Source: Paenibacillus_E sp040812395 (lineage in GTDB: Bacteria > Bacillota > Bacilli > Paenibacillales > NBRC-103111). Taken from it: a DNA stretch of 64,000 nt. The notes under the pieces were generated by a model that did not search any database, was not told the origin of the DNA, and saw only the letters and a list, made by a program, of their open reading frames with translations. Numbering within the stretch: position 1 is the first letter of the stretch; every line of letters starts with the position of its first letter. Position numbers and translations under genes: made by a program. Positions 58,902 through 64,000 of this stretch are shown here, piece after piece. Where the stretch lies: contig NZ_JBFNXH010000003.1 of NCBI RefSeq assembly GCF_040812395.1, forward strand, positions 248,001 through 312,000, given 5' to 3'.

Positions 58902-59584
58902 GCTTGCCTGCCTACTTTCCATGAAAAATGTCTAGTGACATCCCGCATCTCCTCGTAACTCCTTATCCTGAAATCCGCTTCTGATAAATCTTGAAGGCCA
59001 GATCCGGGATTCTGGTAACCGATACAGAGCATGCCCGCCGCTTTCGCCGCCTTGACGCCATGATGCGAATCCTCAATGACTAAGCATCTGGAAGGGGCTA
59101 TGCCGAGCTCAGCTGCCGCATGCAGGAAGATATCCGGTGCAGGCTTTCCTTGCATGACTTGCTCGCCGCTTATGGCATTCGGGAAATACGGCTTCAAACC
59201 AGCTTTATTGAGAATGATGTCGATTAAACGAATAGATGATGATGACGCCACTGTGATTGGGATATCGCGTTCTTGCAGCCACTGAATCCAAGATTCGACC
59301 TGAACAATCGGTTGCAAATCGGCGTAAGCGGTAATGAACTGCACCACATTGCTTTTATGATGCAGAAGCACCTCTTCCAGTGGAGTTGCAAGGCCATGGC
59401 GATGTATGATCTGCTGCCACATATTCTCCAACGTAACACCCACATACCCGTGGTGTTCGCTTTCGTCTACGTCGATTCCGAAATGTCGGAACGAATCCTT
59501 CTCAATTTGGAAGTATAAGGGTTCCGTATCAACAAGCACCCCATCCATATCAAAAATTACAGCCTCTACATGGTGTCGGTTCAT
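58868..59584 (-). CDS. HAD-superfamily phosphatase/phosphomutase, beta-phosphoglucomutase-like
   Basis: A 238-residue HAD hydrolase with a helical cap. Motif I is FDMDGVLVDTEP with both catalytic aspartates, motif II is TVASSSS, motif III is GKPAPD and motif IV is VIEDSHHGVKAAKAAGM. This set is shared by beta-phosphoglucomutases, sugar phosphatases and phosphonatases. With GH13 and sugar-binding genes upstream, a sugar-phosphate substrate is plausible. The last 40 residues are basic and overlap the MATE gene start by 34 bases. AAGGA abuts the ATG. Confidence 0.88.
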   Translation of the reverse strand: MNRHHVEAVIFDMDGVLVDTEPLYFQIEKDSFRHFGIDVDESEHHGYVGVTLENMWQQIIHRHGLATPLEEVLLHHKSNVVQFITAYADLQPIVQVESWIQWLQERDIPITVASSSSIRLIDIILNKAGLKPYFPNAISGEQVMQGKPAPDIFLHAAAELGIAPSRCLVIEDSHHGVKAAKAAGMLCIGYQNPGSGLQDLSEADFRIRSYEEMRDVTRHFSWKVGRQACSEKMIFTNK

Positions 59585-59587
59585 TCC

Positions 59588-60247
59588 TTACACCGCTTTC
59601 GAATATCGCATCAACGTATAGTTTTCCTTTGGCAAAACTTCAATCACTTTGTACTTTTTCGTAAAAGACAGATCAGGAAACCCTTCGCCGTCCACCAACG
59701 TGATATTCGTTGCGCCGCCAATAATAATGGGCAATTGCATGAGAATAATTTCATCGACAACATCCTGATCAAAGGCGTGCCAATTCAGAAAACCGCCTCC
59801 TTCGACCATCAAACTCCTGATGCCGAATCGCTGTTCTAGTTGCATACCCAGCTCTAAGAAATCAACCTTATCGGTGCCGCAAATGAGACATTCTTTTCCA
59901 CGATCTCGAATAACCTTGATTTTCTCAGGATCAGCGCCTTGCTCTGTAGTAACAATGATCGTTCTGCCATTATCAGTGAGCACATTGCTATCAAGCGGGA
60001 TATCGAGTGTCGACGTTGGAATGATACGCACTGGATTTTTGTTTTCCTCATACCGATTGGTGAGAAATGGATTATCGGTGTGGATGGTATTTTTGCCAAC
60101 CATAATGCCATCCACTTGTCCGCGAAATTTATGGATAAATTCGATATCCGTTGCGTTAAACAGGCTGAAGAGCTCTTTACTTGAAGCTCCTTGCCCAAAG
60201 GTTAGCTTTCCATCTATCGAAATTTGGCTGAATATCGTTATTTTCAT
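59588..60247 (-). CDS. RibD C-terminal-domain reductase (dihydrofolate reductase-like)
   Basis: A 219-residue NADPH-dependent reductase-like protein. It matches the RibD C-terminal/pyrimidine reductase fold: ISIDGKLTFGQGASS, HKFRGQVDGIMVGKNTIHTDNP, PVRIIPTSTLDIPLDS, SLMVEGGGFLNWHAFDQDVVDEI and PIIIGGATNITLVDGEG. The deaminase half of riboflavin RibD is absent and no other riboflavin gene is near, so a role in riboflavin synthesis is not assured. ATGA overlap of 4 bases with the solute-binding gene and a 3-base gap to the HAD gene show tight operon packing. Confidence 0.85.
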   Translation of the reverse strand: MKITIFSQISIDGKLTFGQGASSKELFSLFNATDIEFIHKFRGQVDGIMVGKNTIHTDNPFLTNRYEENKNPVRIIPTSTLDIPLDSNVLTDNGRTIIVTTEQGADPEKIKVIRDRGKECLICGTDKVDFLELGMQLEQRFGIRSLMVEGGGFLNWHAFDQDVVDEIILMQLPIIIGGATNITLVDGEGFPDLSFTKKYKVIEVLPKENYTLMRYSKAV

Positions 60248-61386
60248 TGTTCTCCGACCTCCAATAGTGCTTCATTTAGCGTGCTTTCGATTTTCCGCAG
60301 TGCAGCATCTGTATCCTTTTCCTCCAACAAGACTCGGAGTCCATGCTCCATTGCGACCCAATTGTGAATCATCAATGGATCAATAGGCATTGGACGGCTC
60401 TCTTGCAGCAATGACAAAATTTCAACCCAATTCGGTGAACTATTAGCTGCCAAGTACTGGAGAACAGCACGGTTGGCGGGTATCCGCTGTACCTCGTTCA
60501 CCCACTTTAATTGGCACTCTTCGCTGAGCATGAAACGTGCGAAAGATCGCAGCTCATCCTTCAGTTCGCTCTCTAAAGCTCGATTAGGGAAGATCATCCC
60601 GATCGATGAGGACATCGGAATGGAGTCATTGCCCCCAATACTTGGGAGCCTTCCAATACCTAGTTTTCCCTGCATATGCTGCGTCAAATAATTGAAGTTC
60701 CACTCTCCGCAAATGATAGCGCCAACTTGACCGGAAATGAAATGTTCGAGTAGATCTCTCGATCCGTTCAAACTAACGATATGTCCTTCCTCCAGTTGAG
60801 TATGCACGAACTGAAGGGCTTGTTTCATAGCATCATGGATAAGATCGGGTCTGCCATCTTTCATCGGCCACCCGCCAAATGCTGTTAAAAAAGGGATAAA
60901 CCAATAGGACTGCTCCAGGTCAGCACCAACCGGTATGATCTGTTTAGCTTGAAGTTCGGGCAGCATAGCCGCAACCTGTTCCCATGATTGCGGAGCCTCT
61001 CCATATATTTCTTTGTTATAATAGAGAACGAGATGGTTACCTAACAGTGCAGGAAGTCCATATTGCAAGCCTCGGACTTGCATCGTAGCTAGCGCCTCAT
61101 TGTCCAGTAAGCCCTCACTAAAATCACTCGGAACCTGCGAATATTGTCCTTGTACATAATAGCTGGCCATATCAGCTGGTACAAACGCCACATGCGGTGC
61201 CAGATTCGTTCCTGCAACCTCGCCTATCCGTCTGCCGAGTTCCTGAATACCCATTACTTCTGGAACCACACGGATGCCATTTCGTTCCGAGTACATTCGG
61301 CAAATGTCCTCCAGGACCCCAATAGACGTATCTCCAGGGCCATCAAACTCATGCCAAAGTATAATTTCTTTATCTCTAGTTGCCAT
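60244..61386 (-). CDS. solute-binding-protein fold lacking a signal peptide
   Basis: The 380-residue protein looks like a family 1 sugar-binding protein (MalE/UgpB-like): EIILWHEFDGPGDTSIGVLEDI, VAFVPADMASYYVQGQYSQV, QYGLPALLGNHLVLYYNKEIYGEAPQSWEQV, FLTAFGGWP, GEWNFNYLTQHMQGKLGIGRLPS. Such proteins are normally lipoproteins, yet here the frame starts ATG-ATG directly after GGAGG, and an in-frame TGA stands just upstream. The first residues (MATRDKEIILWHEF) already belong to the first beta strand. So it has neither signal peptide nor lipobox and must stay in the cytoplasm unless exported otherwise. No ABC permease is in the visible operon. A cytosolic sugar sensor or scaffold role is possible but not shown. 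Confidence 0.8.
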   Translation of the reverse strand: MATRDKEIILWHEFDGPGDTSIGVLEDICRMYSERNGIRVVPEVMGIQELGRRIGEVAGTNLAPHVAFVPADMASYYVQGQYSQVPSDFSEGLLDNEALATMQVRGLQYGLPALLGNHLVLYYNKEIYGEAPQSWEQVAAMLPELQAKQIIPVGADLEQSYWFIPFLTAFGGWPMKDGRPDLIHDAMKQALQFVHTQLEEGHIVSLNGSRDLLEHFISGQVGAIICGEWNFNYLTQHMQGKLGIGRLPSIGGNDSIPMSSSIGMIFPNRALESELKDELRSFARFMLSEECQLKWVNEVQRIPANRAVLQYLAANSSPNWVEILSLLQESRPMPIDPLMIHNWVAMEHGLRVLLEEKDTDAALRKIESTLNEALLEVGEQ

Positions 61387-61413
61387 CATTCGGTTCCTCC
61401 CTCAAATTTCCGT

Positions 61414-63393
61414 TCACTCTCTACCGATTTTTGATAATATGACAGCCTGATTCGGGCCAAGCAGAAATGTTTCATCCTCTCGAATGTCTCTCTTGCTCCC
61501 TGCCTCGGTGTCTATCTCTATAGTGAATTGATTGATCCCTGGGATGAATGCGTTCAAAGGAAACTCGACCGCTTCCTCAGGATTTAAATTGAAACAGCCA
61601 ATAAGTAGTTCATGTTTGTGCAGATAACCATAGATTACAACGCCTTCAGGTGATTCTGGAATGAAGAAATGTTCAGGTGCAATCAATGGTTGCCACTTCA
61701 ACTTACAATGATGCAACTGCTCCAGAAGAGGCAGCATCGGTTGCGGATTTGTCCAGTGAATACGCAGTTGATTGAAGAAAGCTCTTGGAATCTCTGCCCC
61801 ATTCGTATTGTCGCCAAGTCCGCAATTCAGCGGTTGTTCTTCATTAACCTCGAACCCCGTTGTTAAGAATGGAATCGCGTTCGGCAAGAAATGATTGAAG
61901 ACGCTAATCATCCGTGCTAGCTTAACCCCGCCTCGACTCGTAATTCGCGGGGTATCCGCCGTTTCCGCACATGCAAAAACATGAAGCTTTAGCTGAGGCA
62001 GCTCGGAGGCGTAGCTAATTAAATTCTCCTTTGTAATTTGGGTCATAATATTCCAGCCACTGCCAAGCATAATGTTGTATCCGGTAGCCGCTGCCTTTTC
62101 ATGATTTCTGTTAAACAGATCTTCGCTAATGAGAATGGCATCCGGTTTCATGGTTTGTATCTTCGAGAAAATATTCGTCAGAAGCGGAGTGGGCAGAACA
62201 TGTCCAATATCAATACGGAAACCGTCAATGCCGTACGTGTCCAAGTTAAATTCGACGGCCTTCTCAAGTACGTTCCATAGCTCCTCAGTAGGTTCTTCTC
62301 CTGGATAATAATTGCATTTAATCGTATCGAAGAGCACGTAAGGAGCTTGATCCGGTTTGACGAACTGCCTGACAGGAGGAGCGAAGTCTTGATAGAGCCG
62401 CAAAAATGTAATATCCGTCCAAATAGGCTGCACATCATTGATCCAATCAGAGTGAGCGGGAGACGTAGTAATTCCCATATGCGACTCGACAAGGGTAAGC
62501 AACTCTTCCCCCGTCTCATCAGAACGCCGTTTCAACTCTTCCCACTTGTCTGGGTTTACTTGATTGGGTGGATGTGAAAACTGCTCCAGGAATGCCTGTG
62601 TTTCTTTGCTCGAGTAGACGGTTTCCAGTTTGTCCGGCGTACATTCTTCAAAAAAACCGAGCTCTGGAATGTTCGGTGGCCGAAAGCCTTCTAACGCTTC
62701 ATTTTTGATCCAATACACCCACTCCGGATGCTCGCGAATAAATTCGCTATTACGAGCTGTCACGCGAGGGATAAAATCAATAACTACCTTAATATCAAGC
62801 ATGTGGCAAGCTTCGACCAAAGCCGACATTTCATCATGTATGGACCAATGCCCCAAGCCGTCAAGCAGCGGATCGTGCAGATTCGCATCTAAATCGAATA
62901 ATGTTTGCACTGCATAAGGGGAGCCAATATCCCCTTTCAAATTCAGTTTGCTGTAGCGATTAACCGGAAGAAGATATAGAATCGTAACACCCATTTTCTT
63001 CAGTAAAGGAAGTAGGATCATCATCCGAAGAAAAGTCCCCGATTCAATCTCTCCATCGTGATCGTAATCCCAAGCCGTCGTATAACGGACTAAGGAGGAA
63101 TAGATGACACTATTAGCAAAGTCTGTTCGCTCTGTCCAACCATAACCTTGCGATAATTCTAATAAGTAGCGCAGGTGCTCCGTTAAAAACGCAAAGGGTT
63201 GAACCCGAATCTCACCCTCCTTTTCTTCGAGAATGTGCGTATAGCCGCATTCATTCCAAATCGCAGGAATCCAAAACGATTCTCCTTCTTTCTCTGTGTG
63301 GAGGGATAAATAGCCGATAAGACTCTCCAATTGCTTCTCTTTTCTCTTTGAAATCAATATCCTTCTCTCCCTTCCCAGTATGGTCGTATCCAT
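61414..63393 (-). CDS. divergent GH13-type (alpha-amylase family) protein
   Basis: A 659-residue protein with a recognisable alpha-amylase barrel. Usable elements are the nucleophile region GIDGFRIDIGH, the acid region DAILISEDLFNR, and a last region AETADTPR. Two conserved positions differ from standard GH13 enzymes: region I reads DFIPRV in place of D-x-x-x-N-H, and the HD dyad reads AD (His replaced). An N-terminal domain of about 110 residues and a C-terminal beta domain (about 560-659) flank the barrel. No signal peptide. ATG 63393 directly follows the dehydrogenase stop and lacks a strong site; a TTG 12 codons later (63357) is better spaced from AGAAGG. Substrate and even activity are uncertain; transglycosylase chemistry is possible. 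Confidence 0.78.
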   Translation of the reverse strand: MDTTILGRERRILISKRKEKQLESLIGYLSLHTEKEGESFWIPAIWNECGYTHILEEKEGEIRVQPFAFLTEHLRYLLELSQGYGWTERTDFANSVIYSSLVRYTTAWDYDHDGEIESGTFLRMMILLPLLKKMGVTILYLLPVNRYSKLNLKGDIGSPYAVQTLFDLDANLHDPLLDGLGHWSIHDEMSALVEACHMLDIKVVIDFIPRVTARNSEFIREHPEWVYWIKNEALEGFRPPNIPELGFFEECTPDKLETVYSSKETQAFLEQFSHPPNQVNPDKWEELKRRSDETGEELLTLVESHMGITTSPAHSDWINDVQPIWTDITFLRLYQDFAPPVRQFVKPDQAPYVLFDTIKCNYYPGEEPTEELWNVLEKAVEFNLDTYGIDGFRIDIGHVLPTPLLTNIFSKIQTMKPDAILISEDLFNRNHEKAAATGYNIMLGSGWNIMTQITKENLISYASELPQLKLHVFACAETADTPRITSRGGVKLARMISVFNHFLPNAIPFLTTGFEVNEEQPLNCGLGDNTNGAEIPRAFFNQLRIHWTNPQPMLPLLEQLHHCKLKWQPLIAPEHFFIPESPEGVVIYGYLHKHELLIGCFNLNPEEAVEFPLNAFIPGINQFTIEIDTEAGSKRDIREDETFLLGPNQAVILSKIGRE

Positions 63394-64000
63394 TTAGTCG
63401 AAAACAAAAACTGTTTTCAGGGTTTCACTGATCACCCCCTTATTCAAATCTGTTTGCCTTCCCAACAGCTCAGCAATCGCAGTTTCAAAAGCGTCCAGCG
63501 CATACTTTCGTGTGACGAACCGCGCCAAATCCGGATGATCCGTTACAAATTGGAGAGCTTCTTCAAATTTGTACCGATATTCACCTGCGCCAATGAGTTG
63601 AATGGCCTGCTGGACATAAGCCGTAGGTTTGATCGTATGCTGATAGTTCGCGTTGATCCCAAAAGCGACAATTCTCCCCCCACGGTCTATCCAGCGTTCA
63701 GCCATCTCCAGTTGAGTGCCTACTGTATCGATTACGACATCGAACTTTCCATGCTGAACTAAGGATGCTAATATTTCTTCGCTCAATTGATCCGGTCTAC
63801 ACGCCATATCTGCGACATCTTGCGCAAAAGCCAAGCGAAAAGGATTTACCTCTGTCGCTATGGTGACTTTGGCTTGTCGAGCGCTTACGTATTGGCTCAA
63901 CATGCCCATCGGGCCGGATCCAAGAACAAGCACAGCATCTTCCTTAGTCACCCTTGCAACGTGAAAATTGTGCAAGACGCAAGCTACTGGCTCGATCAGA
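63394..64000 (-). CDS. zinc-type medium-chain alcohol dehydrogenase, C-terminal part (cut by window edge)
   Basis: The frame runs off the right edge of the window, so the N-terminal zinc-binding half lies outside. The visible 201 residues open with LIEPVACVLHNF, the conserved block before the cofactor domain. The Rossmann motif LVLGSGPMGMLSQY, then IDTVGTQLEMAERWIDRGGRIVAFG, and the C-terminal ARFVTRKYALDAFETAIAEL follow. This fits sorbitol/threonine-dehydrogenase-like MDR enzymes, often acting on sugar alcohols. Its stop directly abuts the start of the GH13-like gene, so it belongs to the same operon. Confidence 0.88.
   Translation of the reverse strand, partial: LIEPVACVLHNFHVARVTKEDAVLVLGSGPMGMLSQYVSARQAKVTIATEVNPFRLAFAQDVADMACRPDQLSEEILASLVQHGKFDVVIDTVGTQLEMAERWIDRGGRIVAFGINANYQHTIKPTAYVQQAIQLIGAGEYRYKFEEALQFVTDHPDLARFVTRKYALDAFETAIAELLGRQTDLNKGVISETLKTVFVFD

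Noticed and set aside
1..64000. CRISPR arrays, tRNA/rRNA genes, complete insertion sequences or prophage
   Set aside because: None was seen on either strand; the only repeats are the ones listed.

Overview
The window looks like a chromosomal segment of a Paenibacillaceae-type Firmicute (inferred: Paenibacillus or a close relative). Pointers are strong AGGAGG-type ribosome binding sites with frequent GTG/TTG starts, Bacillus-like families (ParE/ParC, DnaD, YpmB, a fused double dynamin, T-box leaders on glyS and proBA, a RuBisCO-like MtnW), and envelope proteins with SLH and copper-amine-oxidase-like stalk domains. I saw no rRNA, tRNA, CRISPR array, complete insertion sequence or prophage; most of the window is ordinary chromosome.

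Layout. 1-4.6 kb: glycogen operon glgB-glgC-glgD-glgA on the minus strand, glgA cut by the window edge. 4.8-8.4 kb: a secreted foldase-like protein, an RNA methyltransferase, a pseudouridine synthase, a MarR regulator and a 55-residue protein. 8.4-12.8 kb: topoisomerase IV (parE-parC). 12.8-16.7 kb: an ABC-2 exporter pair, an SGNH hydrolase and a beheaded ABC exporter. 16.8-18.4 kb: ECF sigma factor with a membrane partner. 19.2-23.9 kb: double dynamin, a small unknown protein and endonuclease III. 24.1-29.0 kb: envelope cluster (SLH protein, GerMN lipoprotein, amidase). 29.3-33.9 kb: leuCD with a divergent LysR regulator, two pseudogenes and a cysteine dioxygenase. 34-35.7 kb: T-box-controlled glyS. 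35.7-44.5 kb: methionine salvage genes (mtnU, mtnE, mtnWXB) with T-box-controlled proBAC between them. 45.3-53.6 kb, minus strand: dnaD, asnS, ackA, a hydroxyacyl-CoA dehydrogenase, a compact FtsH-like protease with a membrane partner, ypmB and mtaD. 53.9-57.5 kb: phosphate transport pair and a neopullulanase-type enzyme. 57.5-64 kb: a mixed operon of a dehydrogenase, an unusual GH13 protein, a solute-binding protein without signal peptide, a RibD-like reductase, a HAD phosphatase and a MATE exporter.

How genes work together. Glucan storage (glg) and glucan breakdown (neopullulanase, GH13-like protein) sit at the two ends. MtaD, MtnE, MtnU, MtnW, MtnX and MtnB cover much of methylthioadenosine recycling; mtnK, mtnA and mtnD are not in the window. 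ParE/ParC, DnaD and Nth serve chromosome replication, segregation and repair.

The most interesting item is a pair of diverged ~680-700 bp non-coding repeats (18456-19130 and 44556-45251). Each lies between convergent genes, begins just after the intrinsic terminator of the minus-strand gene, and ends in a terminator-like hairpin. Several small hairpins are kept between copies by G-U wobbles or paired changes that work on the minus strand, suggesting a structured minus-strand RNA or RNA-based mobile element. Both copies contain a long GGAACTA...TGCGTTA palindrome, and a third palindrome of the same kind lies alone between proB and proA.
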